Shown here in pieces: positions 39,163-47,639 of a stretch of 64,000 nt of DNA; the first letter of the stretch is position 1, and each line of letters starts with the position of its first letter. The stretch is from assembly GCF_030160635.1 (NCBI RefSeq), contig NZ_BSOS01000088.1, positions 1 to 64,000 on the forward strand. The letters are read 5' to 3'. The position numbers were made by a program, and so were the translations under genes. Source of the DNA: Acidocella aquatica (GTDB lineage Bacteria > Pseudomonadota > Alphaproteobacteria > Acetobacterales > Acetobacteraceae). Below the pieces are notes generated by a model, which was given only the letters and a program-made list of their open reading frames with translations, was not told the origin of the DNA and ran no database searches.

Positions 39163-39328
39163 TTTTGTGAGGGATTTACTATAACATATTGTTAGTAATG
39201 CTTAATTTTTTACTTGCACCCCAATTTGTGCGGGTTTGGTACGAAAAAGGAATGAATGGACGGCGGCGGACTACGTGATTGCCTCACGTCAATCACGCTC
39301 TACCTTATGTTTTACGATCAATATTGGT

Positions 39329-40108
39329 TTAGCCGAGAGCCTTTAGCGCCGCCGCGTGAAGGGCGGGGTTGGCGGCGGCCAGCACGGTGCCGTCGCAGCC
39401 CATGCGGAGTTTTTCGCCGGACCAGCCGGTGATGGTGCCGCCGGCGGCTTCGATGACCGGGGCGAGGGCCACCCAATCCCATGGTTTCAGGCCGAATTCG
39501 GCGACGATGTCGATCTGGCCGAGGGCGAGCAGGCCGTAGGCGTAGGCATCGCCCCCCCAGTAGATGCGCCGCGAGGCCGATTGCAGGCGTTTGAAGCGGG
39601 CGGCGGCGGCATCGGTGGGGAACATCTCGGGCGCGGTGGAGGAGAGTTCGGCCTCGGCCAGGGTGGTGATGGGGCGCGGACCGATGGTGCCGCCGAGGGG
39701 GCCGGTGAAGCGCGCGGGAACATCGCGCCCGCCGCGCCAGCGCTCGTTGGTGATGGGCTGGTCGATGAAGCCCAGGATGGGGACGCCATCCTCCAAGAGA
39801 CCCAATAGCGTGCAGAAGGTGAGGCGGCCGGTGATGAAGGCGCGGGTGCCGTCGATCGGGTCGATCACCCAGACGTATTTGGCGTCTGCGTTGTGGTCGG
39901 CGAGTTCCTCGCCCAGAATACCGAAATCGGGGAATTTTTCGCGCAGGATGGTGCGCAGGGTCTCTTCGGCCAGCTTGTCGGCCACCGTGACCGGGCTTTC
40001 ATCGGATTTATCGTCCGAGAGAACGCCGGTGCGGAAATAGGGGCGGATGGCGGCCCCGGCGGCGTCAAGCGCCGCCTCCGCGGTGGCGAGCAGGGCCGCA
40101 AGGTTCAC
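39329..40108 (-). CDS. Inositol-monophosphatase family phosphatase, probably histidinol-phosphatase
   Basis: 259 aa. Metal-binding motifs GEEL, WVIDPIDGTRAFITG and the C-terminal KPWDWVALAPVIEAAGG are intact. The WGGDAYAYGLLALGQIDIVAE segment is characteristic of the HisN branch, which hydrolyses histidinol phosphate in many Actinobacteria and Alphaproteobacteria. Activity on inositol phosphates or other sugar phosphates cannot be excluded. GTG 40108 overlaps the stop of the cytochrome gene (GTGA). Confidence 0.85.
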   Translation of the reverse strand: MNLAALLATAEAALDAAGAAIRPYFRTGVLSDDKSDESPVTVADKLAEETLRTILREKFPDFGILGEELADHNADAKYVWVIDPIDGTRAFITGRLTFCTLLGLLEDGVPILGFIDQPITNERWRGGRDVPARFTGPLGGTIGPRPITTLAEAELSSTAPEMFPTDAAAARFKRLQSASRRIYWGGDAYAYGLLALGQIDIVAEFGLKPWDWVALAPVIEAAGGTITGWSGEKLRMGCDGTVLAAANPALHAAALKALG

Positions 40109-41097
40109 GGCAGCTTCTCGGGGGTGTCAGAGTTGCTGTTGAGATAGGCGATCACGTTCGCGCGGGCCTGCGCGTTTTTGATGCCGGGATAGGCCATCAT
40201 GGTTCCGGGCGCGTAACCCATGGGGTTCTCCAACCAGGCGCTCAGGGTGTCATCGGTCCAGGCGGCGCCGGCCTTGCTCTTGACTGCGGCGGAATAGCTG
40301 AAGCCGGGGGCGGAGAACGCCTTGGCGCCGATGATGCCATACAGATTGGGGCCGACGCCCGCGGCGCCGCCCTTGGCCAGGGTGTGGCAGGCGGCGCATT
40401 GCTGCATCACCAGGGCTTTGCCCTTGGCGATGTCAGCCGTTGCGAAGAGCGTGTCGATGCTGGGCTCTGTTTCCGCGGCCGGGGCGCCGGCAGCGGCCGG
40501 GGTCGCCGGAGCGGCGGCCGCGGTGGCGGCTTTGATTTCATCGGCGGCCGGCAGCGGCACGGGGGTGGCGGCCAGGGTGCGCAGATAGGCCACGACATCG
40601 GCCCGGGTCTGCACGTTTTTGATGCCGGCGTAGGACATGCCAGTGCCGGGGGCGAAGCTCATCGGCGCGGCGAGCCAGGCGTTTATGTTGTCATAATTCC
40701 AGTTGCCCTTGGCTTTGTCCTTCACGGCATCGGAATAGGCGAAGCTGCCGGAGAACATCGGCGTGCCCATGAAGCCATAAAGATTGGGGCCGACACCCGC
40801 GGCGCCGCCGGGGGTGAGGGTGTGGCAGGCCGCGCATTGCTGCTGCACGAAGGCGGCACCCTTGGCGACATCGCCAGTGGCGATGAGCGGGATGATCGAC
40901 TCCAGCCCGGCCGCTGCCGCGGCCACGGGGGCTGCGGCGGTTTGCAGGCCGGTGATTTTGATCGCCGGGGTTTTTGGCGCCTCGTCGGGCACCACGATGC
41001 TGGCGATGCGGTTGGCACCCCAGAAAATCAGCCCGGCGGTCAGCAGACCGGCTGCGATTTTGTTGCCCAGCAGACTGTCCTTGCCTTTACCGCTCAT
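40105..41097 (-). CDS. Membrane-anchored cytochrome c with two tandem class-I haem domains
   Basis: 330 aa. One N-terminal membrane anchor (about residues 11-35), an Ala/Pro linker, then two homologous ~100-residue cytochrome domains joined by a second Ala/Pro-rich linker. Haem sites are C88-A-A-C91-H92 and C234-A-A-C237-H238; each domain has a GT-x-M-x-Y segment giving the Met ligand. It probably carries electrons to a terminal oxidase at the periplasmic face. The usual alphaproteobacterial relative (CycM type) has one domain, so this looks like an internal duplication. ATG 41097 is chosen since the anchor follows it directly. Confidence 0.9.
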   Translation of the reverse strand: MSGKGKDSLLGNKIAAGLLTAGLIFWGANRIASIVVPDEAPKTPAIKITGLQTAAAPVAAAAAGLESIIPLIATGDVAKGAAFVQQQCAACHTLTPGGAAGVGPNLYGFMGTPMFSGSFAYSDAVKDKAKGNWNYDNINAWLAAPMSFAPGTGMSYAGIKNVQTRADVVAYLRTLAATPVPLPAADEIKAATAAAAPATPAAAGAPAAETEPSIDTLFATADIAKGKALVMQQCAACHTLAKGGAAGVGPNLYGIIGAKAFSAPGFSYSAAVKSKAGAAWTDDTLSAWLENPMGYAPGTMMAYPGIKNAQARANVIAYLNSNSDTPEKLP

Positions 41098-41191
41098 GCC
41101 TAAACCTGACCCTCTCGTTATTTGCCGCAATTGCGCTTACCCCTATAGCGATTTAGGCAGGCACGACAAGCATCAGCGAGACAGTGATAAC

Positions 41192-41929
41192 GTGACACCG
41201 ATCATCCTCATCCCCGCCCGCATGGGCTCCACCCGTCTGCCCGACAAGGTTTTGGCCGATATCGCCGGGCTGCCGATGATTGTGCATGTGTTGGAGCGGG
41301 CGCGCGCGGCCGGTTTGGGGCCGGTGGCGGTGGCCTGCGGGGAGGCGGTGATCGCGCGCGCGGTGGAGGCGGCAGGCGGGGTGGCGGTGTTGACCGACCC
41401 CGGGCATCCATCGGGCTCGGACCGGATTTTTGATGCGCTGAACCTGCTCGACCCCGGCGGGGTGCATGATGTGATTATCAATCTGCAGGGGGATCTGCCG
41501 AGTATTTCGCCGGAATATCTGCATGCGGTGCTGCGCCCCCTGGCGGACCCGGCCTACGATATCGCGACGCTGGTGGCGCCGGTCACCTCGGAGGAGGAGG
41601 CGAAGGCGCATTCGGTGGTGAAATGCGCCTGTGCGTTTGGCGAGGGGCAGGAGGTGGCGCCGGCGCTGTATTTTTCGCGCAACCGCGTGCCCTCGGGCGC
41701 GGGGGCGCTGTGGCACCATATCGGGATTTATGCCTACCGCCGGGCGGCGCTGGCGCGGTTTGTGGCCCTGGCGCCCTCGCCGCTGGAGTTGCGCGAAAAA
41801 CTGGAGCAGTTGCGCGCGCTGGAGGCGGGGATGCGCATTGGCGTGGCGCGGGTGCCGGCGGCGCCTTTTGGGGTGGATACGCAGGCGGATTTGGAACTGG
41901 CACGCAGGAATTTGGGGCATTATTCATGA
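41192..41929 (+). CDS. kdsB: 3-deoxy-manno-octulosonate cytidylyltransferase
   Basis: 245 aa. Activates Kdo as CMP-Kdo for lipid A-core assembly. Motifs: IPARMGSTRLPDK at the N-terminus, GSDRIFDALN, VINLQGDLPSI, and LEQLRALE near the C-terminus. The start is GTG 41192; the much longer frame back to 40784 overlaps the cytochrome gene on the other strand and is not expected to be translated. It overlaps pheA as ATGA. Confidence 0.93.
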   Translation: MTPIILIPARMGSTRLPDKVLADIAGLPMIVHVLERARAAGLGPVAVACGEAVIARAVEAAGGVAVLTDPGHPSGSDRIFDALNLLDPGGVHDVIINLQGDLPSISPEYLHAVLRPLADPAYDIATLVAPVTSEEEAKAHSVVKCACAFGEGQEVAPALYFSRNRVPSGAGALWHHIGIYAYRRAALARFVALAPSPLELREKLEQLRALEAGMRIGVARVPAAPFGVDTQADLELARRNLGHYS

Positions 41930-42774
41930 GCAGCATCGCTTTTCAGGGCCAGTTTGGCGCCTATTCGGACCTTATATGCCGGCTCTCCTACCCGGAGATG
42001 ACAACCCTGCCCTGCGAGACGTTTGAGGCGGCGATTGAGGCGGTGCACGAGGGGCGGGCGGAGCTGGCGATGTTGCCGCCGGAGAATTCGCTGGCCGGGC
42101 GGGTGGCGGATATGCATGCGCTGCTGCCGGAGAGCGGGCTCTCGATCATCGGTGAGAAGTTTTTGCGCATCGAGCACTGCCTGTTGGCGCCGCCGGGGGC
42201 GAGCATTGCGAGCATCAAGCGGATACATTCGCACCCGGTGGCGCTGGGGCAGGTAAGGCGGTTGATCCGCGAGCTGGGGGCGACCCCGGTGGTGGAGTAT
42301 GACACCGCCGGGGCGGCGGAGATTGTTGCCGCGAAGAACAGCATGGAGGATGCGGCGATTGCCTCCTCGCTGGCGGGGGAGCTGCACGGGTTGCAGATTT
42401 TGCGGCGCAATGTGGAGGATGAATCCCACAATACGACGCGGTTTTATGTGATGGCGAAGGAGCCGGTTGTTTTTGCGCCGGATACGCCCAATTTGATGAC
42501 GACGTTTGTGTTTAACGTGCGCAATGTTCCCGCGGCGCTGTTCAAGGCGCTGGGCGGGTTTGCGACGAACGGCGTGAACATGACCAAGCTGGAGAGCTAC
42601 ATGGTGAACGGGACTTTTACCGCGACGCAGTTTCTGGCGGAGGTGGAGGGACACCCGGCGCAGGAGAAACTGCGCCTGGCGTTTGAGGAGCTGACGTTTT
42701 TCTCGACCGAGATAAAGATTTTGGGCACTTATCCGGCGGATGCGTTCCGGCTCGCGCAGCGGGCGGGGGGCTAG
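41926..42774 (+). CDS. pheA: Prephenate dehydratase
   Basis: 282 aa. Makes phenylpyruvate from prephenate for phenylalanine. Catalytic segment SHNTTRFYVM (the TRF motif) and the N-terminal AFQGQFGAYSDL are typical. The C-terminal ACT domain (MTTFVFNVRNVPAALFKALG, then NGVNMTKLESYM) gives feedback control by phenylalanine. No chorismate-mutase domain is fused. The start ATG is coupled to the kdsB stop. Confidence 0.94.
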   Translation: MSSIAFQGQFGAYSDLICRLSYPEMTTLPCETFEAAIEAVHEGRAELAMLPPENSLAGRVADMHALLPESGLSIIGEKFLRIEHCLLAPPGASIASIKRIHSHPVALGQVRRLIRELGATPVVEYDTAGAAEIVAAKNSMEDAAIASSLAGELHGLQILRRNVEDESHNTTRFYVMAKEPVVFAPDTPNLMTTFVFNVRNVPAALFKALGGFATNGVNMTKLESYMVNGTFTATQFLAEVEGHPAQEKLRLAFEELTFFSTEIKILGTYPADAFRLAQRAGG

Positions 42775-42778
42775 GGCG

Positions 42779-43561
42779 ATGTTGCCAGCACTGTTTTTGA
42801 GCCACGGCTCGCCGATGATGGCGCTGATGGACACGCCGGCGCGGGATTTTCTGATGGGGCTGGGCGGGCTGCTGCCCCGGCCGAAGGCGATTTTGGTGGC
42901 CTCGGCGCATTGGGAGACGCAGACGCCGATGCTGAACGCGCCCGCGCGCAATGATACGATTCATGATTTTTATGGCTTCCCGAAGGAGCTTTACACGCTG
43001 CATTATGCCCCGCCCACCGCGCCGGAGCTTGCCGAGCGGGTGGCGCAGAGCCTGCGCGAGGCGGGGTTTGCCGCGGGGATAGACACCGCGCGCGGGCTGG
43101 ACCATGGGGCCTGGGTGCCGCTTTTGCTGGCGTATCCGCAGGCGGAGATTCCGGTGTTGCAGCTCTCGGTGCAGTCGCACCTGGGGGCGGCGTATCACCA
43201 TGCCCTGGGGGCGGCGCTGGCGCCGCTGCGGGCGGAAGGCGTGCTGGTGGTGGGCAGCGGCAGTTTCACGCATGATTTAAGGCGGTTTCGCCGGGGGATG
43301 CCCGAGATTGACGCGCCGGAGACGCCGGATGTGACCGCGTTCTCGGATTGGATGGACGAGAAGCTGCGCGCGGGGGATGTGGCGGCGCTGGTGGACTACC
43401 GGCGGCTGGCGCCCTTTGCGGCGGAGGAGCACCCGACGGAGGAGCATTTGTTGCCGCTGTATGTGGCGATGGGCGCGGCCGGGGCGGGAGCGGCGGTGAA
43501 GCGGCTGCACAGCTCGACGGAGTATTCGTTTTTACGGATGGATGCTTATGAGTTTGGGTAG
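42779..43561 (+). CDS. Class III extradiol dioxygenase family protein (LigB/YgiD/DODA type)
   Basis: 260 aa. Begins MLPALFLSHGSPMMAL, with metal-binding histidines H9 (SHGSP), H44 (SAHWET) and H109 (GLDHGAWVPL), the pattern of the 4,5-DOPA-extradiol-dioxygenase-like family. Several bacterial members act on catechols or have unknown roles. ATG 42779 follows the pheA stop by 4 bases, so it is co-transcribed with kdsB-pheA, with no obvious pathway link. Confidence 0.88.
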   Translation: MLPALFLSHGSPMMALMDTPARDFLMGLGGLLPRPKAILVASAHWETQTPMLNAPARNDTIHDFYGFPKELYTLHYAPPTAPELAERVAQSLREAGFAAGIDTARGLDHGAWVPLLLAYPQAEIPVLQLSVQSHLGAAYHHALGAALAPLRAEGVLVVGSGSFTHDLRRFRRGMPEIDAPETPDVTAFSDWMDEKLRAGDVAALVDYRRLAPFAAEEHPTEEHLLPLYVAMGAAGAGAAVKRLHSSTEYSFLRMDAYEFG

Positions 43562-43620
43562 GGGGTTTGCCGTTTTGGGATGATGCCGGAGCGGATAGGG
43601 TGGGCTGGCGAAAAAGGGGG

Positions 43621-43650
43621 ATGTGTGGCGCTGCGCTTACCCATCCTACG
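43621..43650 (+). repeat. REP element, copy 1
   Basis: Contains the core GGCGCTGCGCTTACCCATCC followed by TACG, shared with copies at 43722 and 44339. It is the outer partner of an inverted pair with copy 2, 71 bp apart, downstream of the RAYT gene. The spacer 43651-43721 holds no other recognised feature. Confidence 0.8.
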
Positions 43651-43721
43651 GGGGCTGGAGGCGACCTTCCGGCTTAGATAAAAGTCCATGGTGCGACTTT
43701 CTCCCCCGCGAGCGGAGCAGC

Positions 43722-43752
43722 CGTAGGGTGGGTGAGCGCAGCGCTACCCATC
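43722..43752 (-). repeat. REP element, copy 2 (inverted; overlaps RAYT stop codon)
   Basis: On the minus strand GATGGGTAGCGCTGCGCTCA followed by CCCACCCTACG, the same core as copies 1 and 3 in opposite orientation. Its TAG at 43746-43744 is the stop codon of the RAYT gene. Confidence 0.8.
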
Positions 43753-44295
43753 GGTTTCTTGCGTCCAAGCTTCGCCCATATCATTCAGCGTGGCGCCGCT
43801 GCCGGCCCAGGCCGTTGGGTAAAGCCCGATTTTCACCGTGCGGTGAAATGATGAATACGGCCACTGCGCAACCTCAGTAACGAGGCCGTGTTTCACGGGG
43901 TTGAAATGGATATAGTCCATATACGCGGCGTAATCTTGTTCATCGCGGATGGTATGTTCCCAGAACCGCCGCTGCCAGATCCCGCGCTCGGCCTTGGCGC
44001 GGCGGCTTGGCGAGAGGAATTCACCTCGCGGCATTTCCTTGGAAAATGTGGTTTTAATCGCCTGCCACCGCGCTGAAAAATCCGCGTCACCTTCAGGCAA
44101 AGTCCATAGGCAGTGCAGATGGTCTGGCAGGACCACCCAGGCGTCAATATGAAACGGGGCGTTTGCTTTAACCTTGCGCACTGCATCGCGCAGGATATCG
44201 ACATGTTGCACGAGGAGTGGGCGTTGGCGATCATACAGATTGACGGTGAAAAAATAAGTGCCGCCAGGGAGTCTGTTGCGCCGGTAATCCGTCAT
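43744..44295 (-). CDS. REP-associated tyrosine transposase (RAYT, Y1/HUH family)
   Basis: 183 aa. The N-terminus MTDYRRNRLPGGTYFFTVNL is typical of RAYTs. The HUH metal site is H59-L-H61 in LPDHLHCLW. The catalytic tyrosine is among Y122, Y125 and Y128 in the DYAAYMDYIHFNPVKHGL segment. These single-strand nucleases bind and cut REP hairpins; here three REP copies flank the gene. ATG 44295 is preferred over TTG 44334 by homology. All key residues are intact, so it may be active. Confidence 0.92.
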   Translation of the reverse strand: MTDYRRNRLPGGTYFFTVNLYDRQRPLLVQHVDILRDAVRKVKANAPFHIDAWVVLPDHLHCLWTLPEGDADFSARWQAIKTTFSKEMPRGEFLSPSRRAKAERGIWQRRFWEHTIRDEQDYAAYMDYIHFNPVKHGLVTEVAQWPYSSFHRTVKIGLYPTAWAGSGATLNDMGEAWTQETDG

Positions 44296-44338
44296 GGCGG
44301 GAGGATGCTGGAGCGGAATGAATGGGGCGGGCAAAAGG

Positions 44339-44369
44339 GATGGGTGGCGCTGCGCTTACCCATCCTACG
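44339..44369 (+). repeat. REP element, copy 3 (upstream of RAYT)
   Basis: GATGGGTGGCGCTGCGCTTA followed by CCCATCCTACG, almost identical to copy 1 and in the same orientation. It lies in the RAYT leader, about 44 bases before its start codon, and just beyond the slipin stop. Confidence 0.8.
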
Positions 44370-44378
44370 TTTGCCGCA

Positions 44379-45278
44379 TTAAGCCTTTGGCACCGAGCCG
44401 CTGCCGGGCGGGGGAGAGAATGCTGTTGCGGATAAAGGTTTGGGGCGGTCGGGGTTGTTGACGTTTAGCGCGATGCTCGCACCCAGGGCGTTGGCCATGC
44501 CGGTGGGGACCAGGATGGTGACGCCGCGGTCTTTGTTCATGTCGTAGATCAGGCCCATCTGGCGGATTTGCAGGGCGACCGGGTTGTTTTCGTAAATACG
44601 CGAGGCGTCGGCGATTTGTTCGGCGATGGCGACCTCGGCGCTGGCGAGGGTGACGCGGGCCTGTTTCTCTTTTTCGGCCTGGGCGTTGCGGCTCATCGCA
44701 TCGTTGAGTTCGGGGGGGATTTTGACGTCGCGGATTTCAACCGAGATGTCGCCGATGCCCCAGCCGTCGGATTTTTTGGTGATGTAGGCGCGCAGTTTCT
44801 CGTCCATCGCCTCGCGGTTGGAGAGGATGTCGCCCAGGGTGGTGGCGCTGATGACTTCGCGCAGCGAAGTCTGGGCGATCTGCGCGATCATGTTGCGGTA
44901 GTCGGTGAGTTCGGTGGCGGCGCGCTTCACATCGGAGACGCGCCAAAACATGATCGAGTCCATGGTGACGGAGACGGCATCGGCGGTGAGTGTGTCCTCC
45001 GCCGAGATGCGGGTGCTTTGGCGGCGCGTGTCGACCACGGTGTAGACCAGCTCGAAGGCGGGGATGAGGAAGTAGAGGCCGGGGCCGCGCACGCCGGCGT
45101 AGCGGCCAAGGCGCAGGACAACCGAGCGCTCCCACTCGGCGGCGGTGCGCAGGGTGAGGGCGAGGATGACGCCGATGAGCACGATGACGCCGCCGATGAC
45201 GGGTTGTTGCAGCAGATAGCCGATGGCGGCGCCGGCAATGATAACGAGGAAGGCAATGACGGTGACGGCGCTGTTCAT
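44379..45278 (-). CDS. Slipin / stomatin-like SPFH-domain membrane protein
   Basis: 299 aa. Two N-terminal hydrophobic segments (about residues 5-43) are followed by the SPFH/band-7 domain (WERSVVLRLGRYAGVRGPGLYFLIP, then RRQSTRISAEDTLTADAV) and a coiled segment rich in A/E/K. These proteins form oligomeric rings on membrane microdomains. A NfeD-type partner, common for slipins, is not next to it; instead it is 15 bp downstream of a MaoC-like gene. Confidence 0.9.
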   Translation of the reverse strand: MNSAVTVIAFLVIIAGAAIGYLLQQPVIGGVIVLIGVILALTLRTAAEWERSVVLRLGRYAGVRGPGLYFLIPAFELVYTVVDTRRQSTRISAEDTLTADAVSVTMDSIMFWRVSDVKRAATELTDYRNMIAQIAQTSLREVISATTLGDILSNREAMDEKLRAYITKKSDGWGIGDISVEIRDVKIPPELNDAMSRNAQAEKEKQARVTLASAEVAIAEQIADASRIYENNPVALQIRQMGLIYDMNKDRGVTILVPTGMANALGASIALNVNNPDRPKPLSATAFSPPPGSGSVPKA

Positions 45279-45293
45279 GGTGGTTCCCTTATG

Positions 45294-45743
45294 TCAGGCG
45301 TTACGCCGGGCGATCATAACAGAGCTGACCATTTCCTGCACGATATCATTATGTTGGTTGAGCGTGGTGAAGCGGTTGGTGACGACGCCGCTGCCGGGCC
45401 GTCTGGCGCTGGGGCGCACGGAGAGAACTTCGAGGCGCAGGCGCAGGGCATCGCCGGGGCGCACGGGTTTGGGCCATTTGAGCGATTCGCAGCCAAGGCC
45501 GAGCGCGCCGGGGGCGGGGTTGTAGAAACCGGCGGTGATGAAGCGGTTCATGGTGAGGGCCGCGGTGTGCCAGCCGCTGGCGATGAGGCCGCCGGTGATG
45601 CCCTGGGCGGCCACCGGGTCAACATGCATGGGCTGGGCGTCGTATTTTTCGGCGAATTCGATGATCTCGGCCTCGGTGACCGTTATCGGCGCGCTCTCGA
45701 ACACCTGGCCGGGGTGGAAATCCTCAAGATACTGGTAGTCCAT
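45294..45743 (-). CDS. MaoC-family hot-dog dehydratase
   Basis: 149 aa. The hydratase-2 motif is visible as the D-x4-H pair in YDAQPMHVDPVAA followed by GLIASGWHTAAL. Such proteins hydrate (R)-specific enoyl-CoA or related thioesters. ATG 45743 follows GGGAG. It is divergent from rmuC and precedes slipin by 15 bp. Confidence 0.88.
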   Translation of the reverse strand: MDYQYLEDFHPGQVFESAPITVTEAEIIEFAEKYDAQPMHVDPVAAQGITGGLIASGWHTAALTMNRFITAGFYNPAPGALGLGCESLKWPKPVRPGDALRLRLEVLSVRPSARRPGSGVVTNRFTTLNQHNDIVQEMVSSVMIARRNA

Positions 45744-45787
45744 GCTGGCGGCTCCCGCGAATCGTTTAAGCTTGCTAGGCTGGTAGC

Positions 45788-47032
45788 ATGAACATGCAAC
45801 TCCTGCTCCTGGCTTTTGTTGGGCTTATCGGCGTGGCGGCCATGGTTTTTGGCTGGGCCGCGATGCGCGCGGCGCGCGCGGCGCCGGAGCGGCTGCAACT
45901 GGGGTTGGACAAGGTGCTGGCTGCCAGCCGGGCGGAGGCGGAGTTTTTGCGCGCCAGCCTGGCCGCGATGGAGGGGCGGCTGGCGGGGGCGATCCAGACC
46001 GGGACGACCGATGCGCTCTCGCAGGCCTTTGCGCAGATAAGCGGGGCGACGCAGAACATGGCCAACGCCGTGGAGGGGCTGCGCCGGGCGGCGGCGGAAG
46101 ATTCGCAGCGCACCATCGCATTGCTGGAGACGCGGCTGGGGGCGATCCAGACCTCGGTGAACGAAAAACTGCACGAGGCGGTGGAACAGCAGATGACCAA
46201 CAGCTTCGCCCGCGTGCTGGAGCAGTTCGCCCAGGTGCAGCAGGCGATGGGGGAGGTGCAGTCAGCCGCCGCGCAGATAGGGGATTTGAAGCGGATATTC
46301 TCCAATGTGAAGACGCGCGGCGGCTGGGGCGAGGCGCAGCTGGGCGCGATGCTGGAACAGGTGCTGCCGCCCGGTGCGTTCGAGCGCAATTTCGCGCTGC
46401 GGGAGGGGCAGCGTGAGCGGGTGGATTTCGCGCTGCGGATGCCCTCGCGCAGCACCTTGTGGCTGCCGGTGGATTCCAAATTCCCGACAGAGGATTATGA
46501 GCGCCTGCTGAACGCGGCCGAGAAGGCGGATGTGGAAGGCGAGCGGGCGGCGCGCGAGGGGATCGCGGCACGGGTGCGGCTGGAGGCGAAGAAGATCCGC
46601 GAGAAATATATCTGCCCGCCGGAGACGGTGGAGTTTGGCGTGATGTATCTGCCCAGCGACGGGCTGTTCGCCGAGGTGGCAAGGATTCCCAACCTCATCG
46701 ACGAGATACGGGTGCGCGAGAAGGTGATTATCCTGGGGCCGACGCTGTTGCCCGCGCTGTTGCAGACCATCCACCTTGGGCATATCACGCTGGACCTGGA
46801 GAAGCGGGCCGGGGAGATCGGCAAGCTGCTGGGGGCGACGCGCGCGGAGATGAGCAAGATGGACGATGTGCTGGGCAAGCTCGCCAATAACGCCGCGGCG
46901 ATGACGACCAATATTGAAAAGGCGCGGGTGCGGACGCGCGCCGTGGGCCGGGTGCTGCGCACGGTGGAGATGGTGGAGGCCGGGGCGGCGCAGAGCCTGC
47001 TCGGGCTGGAAGCCGATGAAGAGGAAGCATGA
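45788..47032 (+). CDS. rmuC: DNA recombination protein RmuC
   Basis: 414 aa. N-terminal membrane segment (residues 3-22), a long coiled-coil (about 30-150), then the RmuC nuclease-like domain with GGWGEAQLGAMLEQVLP, LWLPVDSKFPTEDYERLL and LPSDGLFAEVARIP. RmuC limits DNA inversions at short inverted repeats, notable in a genome rich in such repeats. It ends overlapping the SCO1 gene (ATGA). Confidence 0.93.
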   Translation: MNMQLLLLAFVGLIGVAAMVFGWAAMRAARAAPERLQLGLDKVLAASRAEAEFLRASLAAMEGRLAGAIQTGTTDALSQAFAQISGATQNMANAVEGLRRAAAEDSQRTIALLETRLGAIQTSVNEKLHEAVEQQMTNSFARVLEQFAQVQQAMGEVQSAAAQIGDLKRIFSNVKTRGGWGEAQLGAMLEQVLPPGAFERNFALREGQRERVDFALRMPSRSTLWLPVDSKFPTEDYERLLNAAEKADVEGERAAREGIAARVRLEAKKIREKYICPPETVEFGVMYLPSDGLFAEVARIPNLIDEIRVREKVIILGPTLLPALLQTIHLGHITLDLEKRAGEIGKLLGATRAEMSKMDDVLGKLANNAAAMTTNIEKARVRTRAVGRVLRTVEMVEAGAAQSLLGLEADEEEA

Positions 47033-47613
47033 TGATACGCCGCGCCTTTTTGTTGTTGGCCTGCCTGGCGCTGAGCGCCTGCCACCATACCCTCTCGCCG
47101 CAGGATGTGAACGTCGCCGGGCTGGTGCCGGACCTCGCCTTCAACATGACCGATGTGAATACCGGCAAGCCGGTGAGCGCGGCGGATTTTAAGGGCAAGG
47201 TCACGCTGCTGTTCTTTGGCTATACCAACTGCCCGGATGAATGCCCGGCAACCATGTATAACGCCGCGCGCGTGCTCAAACAGATGGGCGATGCCGCCGC
47301 CAAGGTGCGTGTGGTGTTTGTCACCGTCGACCCCGACCGCGATACACCCGCCGTGCTGGCGAAATATACTAGCCAGTTCGGCCCCAACTTCGCCGGCCTG
47401 CGCGGCACCGCCGACCAGCTCTACGCCCTCGCCCGGCGCTACCGCGTGGTGTTCTCAGTCACCAAAACACCGGTCTATACCGTCACCCACTCAGCCGCCG
47501 TTTATGTGTTCAACGCCCGTAACAAGCCGCAGTTCATCATCGCCGGGCTGGATACCAACACCCCCGACATCCAAGGCATCGCCGCCGATATCGCCTACGT
47601 CGCGAAGCAGTAA
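47029..47613 (+). CDS. SCO1/SenC-family copper chaperone lipoprotein
   Basis: 194 aa. Signal peptide with lipobox LALSAC (C18). Thioredoxin-like domain with copper ligands C68-PDE-C72 and H154 (TVTHSAAVYVF). It delivers copper to the CuA centre of cytochrome c oxidase and has redox activity. Translationally coupled to rmuC; no oxidase subunits are adjacent. Confidence 0.92.
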   Translation: MMIRRAFLLLACLALSACHHTLSPQDVNVAGLVPDLAFNMTDVNTGKPVSAADFKGKVTLLFFGYTNCPDECPATMYNAARVLKQMGDAAAKVRVVFVTVDPDRDTPAVLAKYTSQFGPNFAGLRGTADQLYALARRYRVVFSVTKTPVYTVTHSAAVYVFNARNKPQFIIAGLDTNTPDIQGIAADIAYVAKQ

Positions 47614-47639
47614 ACCCCCGGGGCGGGCGATAGCGCTGG

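Noticed and set aside
40784-41191. Upstream extension of the kdsB frame
   Set aside because: It overlaps the cytochrome c gene on the other strand and precedes the conserved N-terminus of KdsB; GTG 41192 matches the family.
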